DNA from: JBCBSZ01 sp039818945
GTDB lineage: Bacteria > Actinomycetota > Acidimicrobiia > Acidimicrobiales > Poriferisodalaceae
Reading direction: 5' to 3'
DNA: 64,000 nt
Assembly: GCA_039818945.1 (NCBI GenBank)
Contig: JBCBSZ010000015.1
Location: forward strand, 1 to 64,000
A program made the position numbers and the translations under genes. The first letter of the stretch is position 1. Each line of letters opens with the position of its first letter. This document shows, one piece after another, positions 1 to 8,189 of this stretch. Under the pieces are notes generated by a model. That model was not told the origin of the DNA. It saw only the letters and a list, made by a program, of their open reading frames with translations, and searched no databases.

Positions 1-85
1 TCGAGCCGGCGACGGCCAGGCTCAACGTCTCGTTGTCGATGCCGTCGGTCGCGTAGTCGGAGAAGAGGCTGTCGCCGGCTTCGGC
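1..85 (-). other. PDGLE/CbiM-tail-like peptide fragment on the minus strand
   Basis: Read on the minus strand, codons from base 85 down to base 2 give a peptide containing DSLFSDYATDGIDNETLS followed by LAVAG. This resembles the PDGLE domain found in CbiM C-termini or as a separate CbiN-like protein, with its DSPLADY...LAG pattern. A PDGLE domain normally precedes CbiQ on the same strand; here it points away from CbiQ and runs off the window. The stretch is short, so the assignment rests on pattern similarity only. Confidence 0.35.
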
Positions 86-658
86 CCGCGACTGGTGCTC
101 GCACGACTCGCCGTCATCCTCCCCTTCATCACCTTCGCCTTCCTGATCCCCTTCATCGCCGGCGGAGAGCACGTCGAGGTGCTCGGCGTGTCGGTCTCGC
201 GCGAGGGCCTCTGGGGCACCTGGAACATCCTCGCCAAGGCCACGCTCGGCGCGAGCGCCTCGCTGCTGCTCGCCGGGACGACGCCGATCGCCGACCTCCT
301 GCGGGGCCTCGGACGGCTCCGGGTCCCTCCGGTGCTGGTGTCGATCCTGGCGTTCATGTTCCGGTACCTCGACGTGATCGTCGACGAGATGCGGCGCATG
401 CGCACGGCGATGACCGCCCGGGCCCACGACCCCCGCTGGCTCTGGCAGGCCAAGCCGATCGCCAGCTCGGCGGGTGCGCTGTTCGTCCGGTCCTACGAGC
501 GGGGCGAGCGCGTCCACGCCTCGATGCTCGCTCGCGGCTTCACCGGCACGATGCCCCAGCTCGATCAGCGTCGGGCCACGGGGCGGGAGTGGATCGGCGC
601 GCTCGTGGCGCCGCTGATTGCCCTGTGCGCCGCGATCGGCGGGATCATCCTCGTATGA
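2..658 (+). CDS. cbiQ: cobalt ECF transporter transmembrane subunit CbiQ (EcfT family), 5'-partial or rearranged
   Basis: Transmembrane scaffold of an energy-coupling-factor cobalt importer, linking the CbiO ATPase to the substrate component in the inner membrane. Convincing CbiQ sequence begins near base 95 (a GTG codon) with a hydrophobic stretch containing LPFITFAFLIPF and continues through further membrane segments. The cytoplasmic coupling region carries the two Ala-Arg signatures expected in EcfT, MTARAHDP and MLARGFTG. Family members are about 250 residues, so roughly the first 80-90 residues are missing. The frame stays open to base 2, but the upstream residues do not resemble CbiQ. 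The stop overlaps the start of CbiO (ATGA), so the two are translationally coupled. Confidence 0.8.
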   Translation, partial: RAGDGQAQRLVVDAVGRVVGEEAVAGFGPRLVLARLAVILPFITFAFLIPFIAGGEHVEVLGVSVSREGLWGTWNILAKATLGASASLLLAGTTPIADLLRGLGRLRVPPVLVSILAFMFRYLDVIVDEMRRMRTAMTARAHDPRWLWQAKPIASSAGALFVRSYERGERVHASMLARGFTGTMPQLDQRRATGREWIGALVAPLIALCAAIGGIILV

Positions 659-1425
659 GCGGGAGCGCGCTGTCGGTCGAGGGGGTGTCGTTCACCTACC
701 CGGATGGCCAGCGGGTCCTCGACGCGCTGTCGCTGGCGATCGAGCACGGCGAGCGGATCGCGCTGCTCGGACCGAACGGGGCGGGCAAGACCACCTTCGC
801 GCTCCACCTCAACGGCATCCTCGAGCTCCAGGACGGCGCCATCAGCGTCGACGGGCTCGAGCTGACCGCCCGACAGCTGCCCGAGATCCGGCGCCGGGTC
901 GGCATGGTCTTCCAGAACGCCGACGACCAGCTCTTCATGCCCACCGTGCGCGAAGACGTGGCGTTCGGGCCGTCCAACCTCGGCCTTCGGGGCGACGAGC
1001 TCGACGAGCGCGTCGAGCGGGCGCTCCGAGCGGTCGACGCCCACCCGATGGCGGATCGGGCACCGCACCACCTCAGCGGTGGGGAGAAGCGCCGCGTCGC
1101 CATCGCCACCGTCCTGGCCATGGATCCGTCGATGCTCGTGCTCGACGAGCCCACGTCGGGGCTGGACCCAGCCGGCCGGCGCGAGCTCCTCGATCTGCTC
1201 GACTCGCTCGCGCTGACCCAGCTGATCGTCACCCACGACCTCCCGTTCGCGCTGGAGCTCTGCCCCCGGTCGATCGTCCTGAGCGACGGCCGGGTCGTCG
1301 CCGACGGTCCGACCGCCGAGCTCCTCGCCGACACCGAGCTGCTCGCGGCCAACCGGCTCGAGCTGCCCTTCGGCTTCGATCCCCGCACCCTGCGGCAGCG
1401 ACCGGACGGCGAGCTCTCGGCCTGA
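655..1425 (+). CDS. cbiO: cobalt ECF transporter ATP-binding protein CbiO
   Basis: ABC-type ATPase of the ECF cobalt transporter, 256 residues, acting on the cytoplasmic face with CbiQ. All ATPase motifs are visible: Walker A GPNGAGKTT near residue 39, Q-loop FQNADDQL near 85, signature LSGGEKRR near 137, Walker B MLVLDEPTSGLDP near 155, and the switch histidine in VTHDL near 190. The FQNADDQLF form of the Q-loop is typical of CbiO/EcfA rather than other ABC importers. The ATG at 655 overlaps the cbiQ stop and gives a normal N-terminus; an in-frame codon upstream would add residues without homology. Linkage to cbiQ and to cobQ further along suggests cobalt supply for cobamide synthesis. Confidence 0.93.
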   Translation: MSGSALSVEGVSFTYPDGQRVLDALSLAIEHGERIALLGPNGAGKTTFALHLNGILELQDGAISVDGLELTARQLPEIRRRVGMVFQNADDQLFMPTVREDVAFGPSNLGLRGDELDERVERALRAVDAHPMADRAPHHLSGGEKRRVAIATVLAMDPSMLVLDEPTSGLDPAGRRELLDLLDSLALTQLIVTHDLPFALELCPRSIVLSDGRVVADGPTAELLADTELLAANRLELPFGFDPRTLRQRPDGELSA

Positions 1426-1482
1426 CCTGGGCCGCGGCCCATGCCGCGAACCGGACGAGGGGGCCGGCCCGTACCCGTCGGC

Positions 1483-2013
1483 ATGGAACGCCCTCCCCGA
1501 TCCGAGCCCGCCGTCGAGGTCAGCGCTGCGACCCGTCCGGCCGACTGGCAGGCCGCACGACTCCTCGTCCTCGACCTCGCGGCATGGATCCGCGAGCACG
1601 CCGGGGTCGACATGCGCTCCGAGCAGACCGGCTTCGCCGACGAGGTGGCCGACCTCGCCGCCGTCTACTCGGCGCCTCGCGGGCACCTCCTCCTCGCGAG
1701 GATCGACGGCGTCCCGGTGGGCAGCGTCGCCCTTCGACGCCACGACGACGGCTCGGGAGAGCTCAAGCGGATGTACGTCCGCCCGGGCGCCCGCGGGTTC
1801 GCGCTGGGCGACCGCCTGGTGCGCGCCGTCCTCGACCTCGCCCGGCGGGACGGCCTCCGGGCCGTCTGGCTCGAGACCGGTGCGGGGATCATGGACCCGG
1901 CGATCGCCATCTACCGCCGGCACGGATTCGAGCGGCGCCCGACCACCGACGCCACCCTCGAGCACCCGGCACTGATCACCATGGAGCGCTCGCTGCTCAG
2001 CCCGTGCGCGTGA
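1483..2013 (+). CDS. GNAT family N-acetyltransferase
   Basis: Predicted acetyl-CoA-dependent acyltransferase of about 176 residues; the substrate cannot be told from sequence. The GNAT core is visible: strands leading to LKRMYVRPGARGFALGDRL, where RPGARGFALG corresponds to the acetyl-CoA pyrophosphate-binding Q/RxxGxG/A loop, followed by LETGAGIMDPAIAIYRRHGF, the usual motif-B end where the Y-x-x-x-G-F segment closes the fold. The ATG at 1483 is preferred; an in-frame ATG at 1441 adds 14 low-complexity residues. The gene lies 57 bases after cbiO and its 3' end overlaps the convergent methyltransferase gene by 17 bases. Confidence 0.8.
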   Translation: MERPPRSEPAVEVSAATRPADWQAARLLVLDLAAWIREHAGVDMRSEQTGFADEVADLAAVYSAPRGHLLLARIDGVPVGSVALRRHDDGSGELKRMYVRPGARGFALGDRLVRAVLDLARRDGLRAVWLETGAGIMDPAIAIYRRHGFERRPTTDATLEHPALITMERSLLSPCA

Positions 2014-2857
2014 CCGTCGCGTCGAAGCAGCACGCGGTGGCCCACCAGTAGGGCGAGATCTCCTCGACCTCGACCGACCACCCCGCCGCCTCGAGCTGGG
2101 CCACCCAGGCAGCCGCGGGCTGCTCGAAGGTGTGCCGGACGCGGGTCGGGTCGAACTGGCCGATCATCACCGGCAGGAGGAAGCCGTCGACCACCTCGGG
2201 ATCGTCGGCGTACTCGGCCAGCCCGAGCTCGTAGCGCTCGGCGACGTAGGCGGCGTGCTCGACGGACCGATCGGCCGTCACCGGGACGTCGAAGTCGACG
2301 ACGACCAGGCGCTCGCTCCGCCGGGCGAGCTCGGCGAGCACGGACGAGCGGAGCTCGGGCTCGAGCGCGTGGAGCGCGAAGGTCGACTGGACGAGGTCCC
2401 AACCCCGCTCGGGGTGTGCGCCGAGGTGGACGTCGATGCCGGTCGCGTCCCACCGCACCTCGGGGCCGGCCGCCGCGACCGCAGCGCGCGCCGCCGTGAG
2501 CAGCTCGCCCGAGGGCTCCACCAGGTCGACCGAGATCGTCCCCGGCCCCACGACCGCGGCCGTGACCCTGCCGTCGCCGCAGCCGACGTCGAGGACCGAG
2601 GCCGGCGCCACGGCGTGCACCGCCCGGACCGCCTCGATCGTGCGGTCGTAGAGCGCAGGGTTGCCCCCACCGCCGATGAATCGCTCGAACGCGGTCGGTT
2701 CGTCGTAGACGCCCTCCGCTCCCGTGCGCCGGAGGTGGCGGACGAGCGCCGGCGCGACCAGCGAGCTCGGGTCGGCCGCCGCGGCAGCCTCGGCTGCTGC
2801 GATCGCGGTCGGGCGATCGGATGCTGCGATCGCCAGGAGGGCGTCGATGACGGACAC
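1997..2857 (-). CDS. class I SAM-dependent methyltransferase
   Basis: A 286-residue protein with an Ala-rich N-terminal extension of about 80 residues followed by a Rossmann-type methyltransferase domain. Motif I is VLDVGCGDGRVTAAV near residue 90, with the glycine-rich SAM loop and a following acidic residue in VDLVEPSGELL. A motif resembling post-motif III, with a Pro-containing DFDVPV strand, lies near residue 190. The C-terminal ISPYWWATACCF segment is unusual in having two tryptophans and paired cysteines, a possible substrate or metal pocket. No neighbour indicates the substrate. The gene is monocistronic and convergent with the acetyltransferase. Confidence 0.78.
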   Translation of the reverse strand: MSVIDALLAIAASDRPTAIAAAEAAAAADPSSLVAPALVRHLRRTGAEGVYDEPTAFERFIGGGGNPALYDRTIEAVRAVHAVAPASVLDVGCGDGRVTAAVVGPGTISVDLVEPSGELLTAARAAVAAAGPEVRWDATGIDVHLGAHPERGWDLVQSTFALHALEPELRSSVLAELARRSERLVVVDFDVPVTADRSVEHAAYVAERYELGLAEYADDPEVVDGFLLPVMIGQFDPTRVRHTFEQPAAAWVAQLEAAGWSVEVEEISPYWWATACCFDATVTRTG

Positions 2858-2974
2858 TGCTGCTCCCCGAGGTCGTCGAGGTCGGCGACCGTAGCGGGCG
2901 GGGCGGCGACGTTGAGGGTGTGTTGTCGGAGCGGACGCGCACCGTTGGCAGAGGGGTCCTAGGGTCTGTGGTCA

Positions 2975-3009
2975 GAGGCCCGGTCGGTTCCCACCGCTGA
3001 CCGGGCCTC
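2975..3009 (-). terminator. GC-rich hairpin downstream of the baeRF gene
   Basis: A perfect 11-bp inverted repeat, GAGGCCCGGTC and GACCGGGCCTC, with a 13-base loop lies just beyond the stop of the minus-strand gene ending at 3033. It has no U-tract, as is common for hairpin terminators in high-GC actinobacteria. It separates that gene from the upstream region of the methyltransferase. Confidence 0.6.
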
Positions 3010-3032
3010 ATCCAATTCCCGGGAGCGTCCGC

Positions 3033-4100
3033 TCAGTAGCGGAGCACCGCCGCGATGCGGCCCTGGCTGGCCAGCAGGCCGTCGGCGACGATGGAGACCG
3101 CTCCGCCGGTCGTCGAGACCTGGGCGATCAGCTCGTCGACGGCGTCGTCGATCTGGGAGGCATCGGCCGATCCCGAGGTCGCCGGCACGATCGTCGCCGG
3201 GTCACCTCCGGTGTCCGCGCCCTGGTGGAAGTGCTCCTCGACGACGAGCCGCTGGACCTTCGCGTCCGCCGCCTGCGCCCAGACCTCGGCCAACCCGAAG
3301 GCTGCCCGCCGCTTGCCCGTGGCCGCATCGAGCTCGTCGAGGGCGGCCTGCTGGCGGACCGACTCCCAGCTGGTGAGGGCCGGCTCGGCGAGCTCGGAGA
3401 TCCGCTCGGCCGACAGCTCGCCGGTGTGGTGGATCTCGGCGAGCACCCGGTCACCGAAGCGCGTGATCGACCGCAACGCCACCACCCGGCGCTGGCTGCC
3501 CACGACGATGACCGGTCGATCGTCGCCCTCGATCTCGGAGGCGAGGGCGTCGTCGACGTCGCGGGCGAACGACGACAGCACCTTGTCGCGCACCGCCGAT
3601 CGTTCCCGCCGCTGCTCGCGGCGAGGGGCGGCGTCGGGCAGGTCACGTGGCTCGACCGGGAAGGCTCCGTCGGTCGCCTCCGTGAGCTGACTGGCGTAGC
3701 CGACGTAGAAGCGTGCTCCGGTCCCGGCCAGGTCGACGACCACGTAGCGGGGCGATCGGCTGAGCGCGGCGTGGAGGTCGCGCACCACGAACTCCTCGCC
3801 GACGACGACGCGATCGCGCACCGGGAAGGGCAGCTCGACCACGTGGATCAACCACTCGTCGACGTAGAGGCCGATCGCCCCGAAGCGGGTGCTGCGACAC
3901 TTGGCGAACGCCGACTCGAGCCCGGAGATCCGCTCCGCCGTGTCGCTCGGCGACAGCTGCTGCCTGAGCTGGGAGCGGGCGTCGAGGATCAGCGCCTGCA
4001 CGCGGTCGTGGAGGGTGGCGGCGGGGGCGGCGCTACAGAGCAACGACACCCGCCCCCGTCCGGCTCCTCGCTGGAGGAGGGCAACGTCCTTGGCCAGCAT
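3033..4100 (-). CDS. baeRF-type protein (bacterial eRF1/Vms1-like, chemotaxis-annotated family)
   Basis: A 355-residue protein resembling the bacterial archaeo-eukaryotic release factor (baeRF) superfamily, whose members share eRF1-like domains and are proposed to act on stalled ribosomes or peptidyl-tRNA. Visible hallmarks are the N-terminal RVSLLCS strand, a mid-domain of the DDRPVIVVGSQRRVVALRSI type (the 'D-RPLVLAG-V' core of these proteins), then an ELAEPAL helix region and a C-terminal eRF1-domain-3-like GGAVSIVADGLL end. The ATG at 4100 has a good AAAGGA ribosome-binding site; an upstream in-frame start would add about 29 charged residues over that site. It follows the sigma-factor gene on the same strand after a hairpin. 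The exact baeRF subfamily is not determined. Confidence 0.7.
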   Translation of the reverse strand: MLAKDVALLQRGAGRGRVSLLCSAAPAATLHDRVQALILDARSQLRQQLSPSDTAERISGLESAFAKCRSTRFGAIGLYVDEWLIHVVELPFPVRDRVVVGEEFVVRDLHAALSRSPRYVVVDLAGTGARFYVGYASQLTEATDGAFPVEPRDLPDAAPRREQRRERSAVRDKVLSSFARDVDDALASEIEGDDRPVIVVGSQRRVVALRSITRFGDRVLAEIHHTGELSAERISELAEPALTSWESVRQQAALDELDAATGKRRAAFGLAEVWAQAADAKVQRLVVEEHFHQGADTGGDPATIVPATSGSADASQIDDAVDELIAQVSTTGGAVSIVADGLLASQGRIAAVLRY

Positions 4101-4176
4101 CTCGGTCCTTTCGACGGTCCCGCACGGATGGGTCGTCGGCGATCCGGTGCCGATCGCCGAACGAGATCGGTCGTCT

Positions 4177-4202
4177 CGTCCCGCCACCTCGGTGGCGGGA
4201 CG
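4177..4202 (-). terminator. hairpin terminator after the sigma factor gene
   Basis: A perfect 11-bp stem, CGTCCCGCCAC and GTGGCGGGACG, with a CTCG tetraloop lies 10 bases beyond the stop of the minus-strand sigma gene. It would end sigma transcription before the downstream baeRF gene or attenuate read-through. No U-tract is visible. Confidence 0.7.
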
Positions 4203-4211
4203 GCACCGGAC

Positions 4212-5033
4212 TCAGGCCGGGAGGGGCTCGACGAGCTCGCGGAGACGTTCGAGGGCCCGGTGGGTGCGCCGGCGGGCCGCCTCGGGCGTGACCCCGAGCC
4301 GATCTGCGATGGCCTGGTAGGTCGCCGGATCGTCGCCGTCGAGCCCGAACCGCATCCGCATGGCCAGCTGACCGGCCGGATCGAGCTCGGCGAGCAGCTC
4401 GTGGATCCGCTGCGCCTCGGTCAGGTCGACCACCTGCTCCTCGACGGCGGGCTCCCGGCACGGGATCTCGACGGAGAGCTCGCCGTCGCCGGCGTCGACC
4501 GACCGATCGATCGAATCGACGGTGGTGATCGAGTGGACGCGGGCGAGCTCGCCGTCGAGCCGATCCGGGTCTCCGTCGAGGCCCCGGAGCGCCATGCGGA
4601 GCTCGCTGCGGCGATGGGCCGGGATGCGGATCGTCGTCGAGGTGTGCTCGAGACCCCGCTGGATCGACTGGCGGATCCACCAGGCGGCGTAGGTCGAGAA
4701 TCGGAAGCCGCGCTGCCAGTCGAAGCGATCGACGGCCTTGCCCAGGCCGATCATGCCGTCCTGGATCAGATCGTCGCGATCGACGTGAGCGGGCGCGTGG
4801 TACCGGCCGACGATGCTCAGGACCAGGCGCAGGTTCGACTCGACGAACTGCTGTCGGGCGACCTCTGCGGCCTCGACGGCAGCGACGTCGTCGGCGGCGG
4901 GCTCGCCGCCCGCCTCGATGGCAGCCTCGACCCGATGGCTCGCTGCTCGGCCGGCTTCGATGGCCCGGCCGAGCCCACGTTCCTCCTCTGCTGTCAGGAG
5001 CTGATGTCCGAGCGCAGCAGTGCGGGGCAACAT
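4212..5033 (-). CDS. RNA polymerase sigma-70 family factor (group 2/3, RpoD-like regions 2-4)
   Basis: A 273-residue sigma factor. Region 2 is clearly present: FVESNLRLVLSIVGRY (2.1), LIQDGMIGLGKAVDRFDW (2.2), and FRFSTYAAWWIRQSIQRGL (2.3-2.4), the form seen in primary and group 2 factors. Region 3 starts with TIRIPAHRR. Region 4.2 is a helix-turn-helix, YQAIADRLGVTPEAARRRTHRALERLREL. It lacks the long acidic region 1.1, so it is an alternative rather than the housekeeping factor. The C-terminal helix differs from classic RpoD in its arginine triplet. ATG 5033 fits a leaderless start after the promoter described separately; GTG 5039 is the alternative. Confidence 0.88.
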   Translation of the reverse strand: MLPRTAALGHQLLTAEEERGLGRAIEAGRAASHRVEAAIEAGGEPAADDVAAVEAAEVARQQFVESNLRLVLSIVGRYHAPAHVDRDDLIQDGMIGLGKAVDRFDWQRGFRFSTYAAWWIRQSIQRGLEHTSTTIRIPAHRRSELRMALRGLDGDPDRLDGELARVHSITTVDSIDRSVDAGDGELSVEIPCREPAVEEQVVDLTEAQRIHELLAELDPAGQLAMRMRFGLDGDDPATYQAIADRLGVTPEAARRRTHRALERLRELVEPLPA

Positions 5034-5039
5034 GGGCAC

Positions 5040-5068
5040 AAGCTATCACCTGTTTCAGAACATGCCAA
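5040..5068 (-). promoter_or_regulatory. candidate promoter for the sigma factor gene
   Basis: On the minus strand TTGGCA (5063-5068) and TAGCTT (5040-5045) are separated by 17 bases, a good match to a housekeeping -35/-10 pair. The transcription start would fall about 6-7 bases after the -10, close to the ATG at 5033, suggesting a leaderless message. Confidence 0.45.
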
Positions 5069-5147
5069 TAGTGGAAGGTCTTTCCTGGCTGGATAGCGTG
5101 TGGTCTTCTGCCGTTGTCCCCCCTGACGTGCAAGGCCTCGCCGCTCC

Positions 5148-7405
5148 ATGATCTGGCTGTTGTTGGTGCTCCATCTCGCCGCGATCGCGGTGATCAGCGC
5201 GCTCGGCGATCGGCTCGGGCGGGGCGCCTTCGCCGTCGCCGCGGTGCCGGCGGTCGCGACCACGATCTGGGCCGCCGGGCTCGCCTGGAACGACGAGGTG
5301 TCCGACGCCGAGTTCACCTGGGTGAGCGGCCTGGACCTCACCATCGCCTTCCGTGTCGACGGCCTCGCCGCGCTGATGACGCTGCTCGTGTCGGGGATCG
5401 GTGCGCTCGTGTTCCTGTTCGCCTCGGGGTACTTCTCGCCCGGGACGGCCGGCGTCGGCCAGTTCGCCGCCACGCTGCTGGCCTTCGCGACCTCGATGCT
5501 CGGCCTCGTGTGGGCCGACTCGGTGTGGGCGCTGTTCCTCTTCTGGGAGCTCACCTCGATCACCTCGTTCCTCCTGGTCGGGCACAAGCACGTCGACCCG
5601 GTCGCCAGGACGGCGGCGAGGCGGGCGCTGTTCCTCACGGTCAGCGGCGGCCTCGCGCTCACGCCGGCTTCGTGCTGCTCGTCGATGCCGGCGGCACCGA
5701 GCGGCTCAGCGAGCTCTCACCCGCGACCGGGACGACGGCCACGCTCGCCGCCATCGCGATCCTCCTCGCCGCGGCGACCAAGTCGGCGCAGGTGCCGTTC
5801 CACGTGTGGCTGCCGGGAGCGATGGTCGCACCGACCCCGGTGAGCGCCTATCTCCACTCGGCGACGATGGTGAAGGCCGGCGTCCTCCTGGTCGCCATCG
5901 CCGCTCCGGCGCTCGCCGCCACCGAGGTCTGGACGCCGCTCGGCCTCGCGTTCGGCATCACCTCGATGATCTGGGGATCGATCGGCGCGCTGCGCCACGT
6001 CGACGCCAAGCTCATCCTCGCCTGGGGCACGGTCTCGCAGCTGGGTCTGATGATCACGCTGCTGGTCCTCGACGACCCGAAGGCGACGCTGGCCGGCATC
6101 TCGATGCTCTTCGCCCACGCCATCTTCAAGGCGGCGCTGTTCATGGTCGTCGGCGAGATCGACGTGCGGACCGGCACCCGCGACATCTCCCGCCTCGGCG
6201 GGCTCCGCACCACGATGCCGGTGGCCTTCTGGGTCGCCGTCATCTCGGGTGCGTCGATGGCGGGCCTCCCGCCGATGCTCGGCTTCGCCACCAAGGAGGC
6301 GGCCGTCGAGGCCGTGATCAAGCTCTCCGGCGCCGAGCTCTGGGTCGCCTCGATCGGTGTGCTGGGCGGCTCGGTGCTCACGGTCGCCTACACCGGCCGG
6401 CTGCTGATGGGCCTGTTCGGCGGTGAGCCACGCCCGGCCGCCTCCGACATCGCAGCCCCGCGGTTCGGCCTCGCCGCCCCCTCGGTCGTGCTCTCCGTCA
6501 TCACGGTCGGCGGCTTCGTGCTGCTCGACGCGGTCGACGACCTGGCCGGCCGTGCCGCGGCCGAGCTCGACCCCCGCACGGTCGACTTCTCGCTCATCCG
6601 CTGGCCCGGCTTCGACAGCACGGCGCTGTGGTTCTCGACGGCGATCATCGTGTCCGGCTCGATCCTCGCCGTGGTCCTCGCCCGGCGCGACGGCACGGTG
6701 CCGCGGACCCTGGGCGCCGACGCCGTCGATGGCCTGCTCGACGGGGTGCTCGTCGTCAGTCGTCGGGTCGCGGCCACGTTCCAGCACGGCTCGCTGCCGA
6801 TCTACGTGGCGACCATGGCCGCCACCGCCGCGGTCGCCACCATCCCGTTCGCGTTCTCCATCGACCTCGACGCCATCACCCGCTGGGACGATCCGCTCCA
6901 GGCCGCGCTCGTCGTCGCCGTGGTCGCCTCGTCGCTCGCGATGCTGACCGTGCGCACCCGCCTCGGGGCCGCGATCGGCCTCGGCGCGGTGGGCATCGCG
7001 ATCGCCGGCATCTTCGTCGTGCACGGCGCACCCGACCTCGCCCTCACGCAGCTGCTCGTGGAGACCGTCGTCGTCGTCGGCTTCGTGATCGGCCTCGGCC
7101 AACTCGCCCGGAACTTCCCGACGACGGGCGAGATGTGGCGGGGCGTCCGCATCGGGGTCGCGGCCGCCACGGCCCTGGCGGTCGCGGCGGCACTCGCCTC
7201 GAGCGCCTCGGACCCGGTCGCCGAGCCACCGATCGACGAGCTCACCGAACGGGCCGTGGACGATGGCGGCGGCAACAACGTCGTCAACGTCATCCTCACC
7301 GACATCCGGGCGCTCGACACCTTCGGCGAGATCATGGTGCTGGTCGTCGTCTCGATCGGGATCATCGCGCTCGCCCGGGCCAACCGACAGGAGGTGACGT
7401 CGTGA
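5148..7405 (+). pseudogene. mrpA: Mrp-type Na+/H+ antiporter subunit A (MrpA/MnhA) with DUF4040/MbhE-like C-terminus, frameshifted
   Basis: The large proton-translocating subunit of the Mrp antiporter. The N-terminal part reads from ATG 5148 through LFLFWELTSITSFLLVG, a hallmark of NuoL/MrpA proteins. The frame then breaks near 5661-5668: homology resumes in another frame at GFVLLVDAGGTERLSELSP and continues through KSAQVPFHVWLPGAMVAPTP and SAYLHSATMVKAGVLLVA to the stop at 7405. The span is 2,258 bases, one short of a multiple of three, so a single missing base would explain it. The C-terminal quarter holds the DUF4040 region (VHGAPDLALTQLLVETV) and an MbhE-like segment (DIRALDTFGEIMVL). All other operon genes are intact, so a sequencing error is as likely as real inactivation. 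Confidence 0.85.
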
Positions 7406-7839
7406 TCGCCACGCGCTCGCCCGTCGTCCGCATCGGCGTCCAGGTCGCGAGCCCGCTCGCCCTCCTGGTGGCGACCTTCCTGCTCTTCGCCGGGCACAAC
7501 CGGCCCGGCGGCGGGTTCGCGGCCGGCCTGCTCCTGGGCGCCGTCGTGGCGCTGCGCACCGCAGCGGGGCTGCAACGCCCGACGCGCGCGCTCGGCTTCC
7601 TCGGCGCCGGCGGCGTCCTCACCGGCCTCGTCGCCGTCGCTCCCCTGCTGTGGGGTGATGGCGTGCTCGACCAGATCGTCGTCGAGGAGACCTTCCCGGT
7701 GCTCGGCACGGTCAAGTCCGGCTCGGCGCTGCCGTTCGACATCGGCGTCACCCTCATCGTGGTGGGCATGGTCATCGCGGTGCTCGACGGCTTCGGCGTC
7801 ACCGACGAGGAGCTCCAGCCCGAGGAGGCGGGACCGTGA
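7402..7839 (+). CDS. mrpB: Mrp antiporter subunit B (MnhB family)
   Basis: Membrane subunit of the Mrp antiporter, 145 residues with four hydrophobic segments. Family signatures are FLLFAGHNRPGGGFAAGLL near residue 25 and the later LPFDIGVTLIVVGM segment. GTG 7402 overlaps the mrpA stop (GTGA) and has an AGGAGG ribosome-binding site ending eight bases upstream, so translation is both coupled and independently initiated. That strong site keeps MrpB expressed whatever happens in the frameshifted mrpA. It works with MrpA and MrpC-G to exchange Na+ for H+ across the membrane. Confidence 0.92.
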   Translation: MIATRSPVVRIGVQVASPLALLVATFLLFAGHNRPGGGFAAGLLLGAVVALRTAAGLQRPTRALGFLGAGGVLTGLVAVAPLLWGDGVLDQIVVEETFPVLGTVKSGSALPFDIGVTLIVVGMVIAVLDGFGVTDEELQPEEAGP

Positions 7840-8189
7840 GCGGCGCGCTGATCGTCGCCGTGGCCGGTCTGACCGGCGTCGGCACCTACCTCATGACCTC
7901 TCGCTCGCTCAGCCGCATCGCGCTCGGCTTCTCCGTCCTCGGCCACGGTGCCGTGCTCGCGCTGCTGGCCGCGGGCGGTCCGGCCGGCGATCCACCGCTC
8001 GCCGACCGCACCGCACCGGCCGACTCCGCCAACCCGCTCCCCCAGGCGCTGGCGCTCACCGCGATCGTCATCGCGTTCGGTCTCACCCTCTTCCTGCTCG
8101 CGCTGGCCCGTCGCCAGCGGATCCTCAGCGGCGACGACCTCGTCGAGGACGACCTCGAGGATCGCCGGATCGCGGAGGGCGGCTCGTGA
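7836..8189 (+). CDS. mrpC: Mrp antiporter subunit C (NuoK-like)
   Basis: A 117-residue protein with three hydrophobic segments, homologous to NuoK of complex I. The first helix is followed by TYLMTSRSLSRIALGFSVLGHG, and the third begins LPQALALTAIVIAFGLTLF, the conserved NuoK/MrpC motif (ALTAIVI). GTG 7836 overlaps the mrpB stop by four bases. The acidic tail (DDLVEDDLEDRR) is a common MrpC ending. It sits between B and D in the standard mrpABCDEFG order. Confidence 0.92.
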   Translation: MSGALIVAVAGLTGVGTYLMTSRSLSRIALGFSVLGHGAVLALLAAGGPAGDPPLADRTAPADSANPLPQALALTAIVIAFGLTLFLLALARRQRILSGDDLVEDDLEDRRIAEGGS

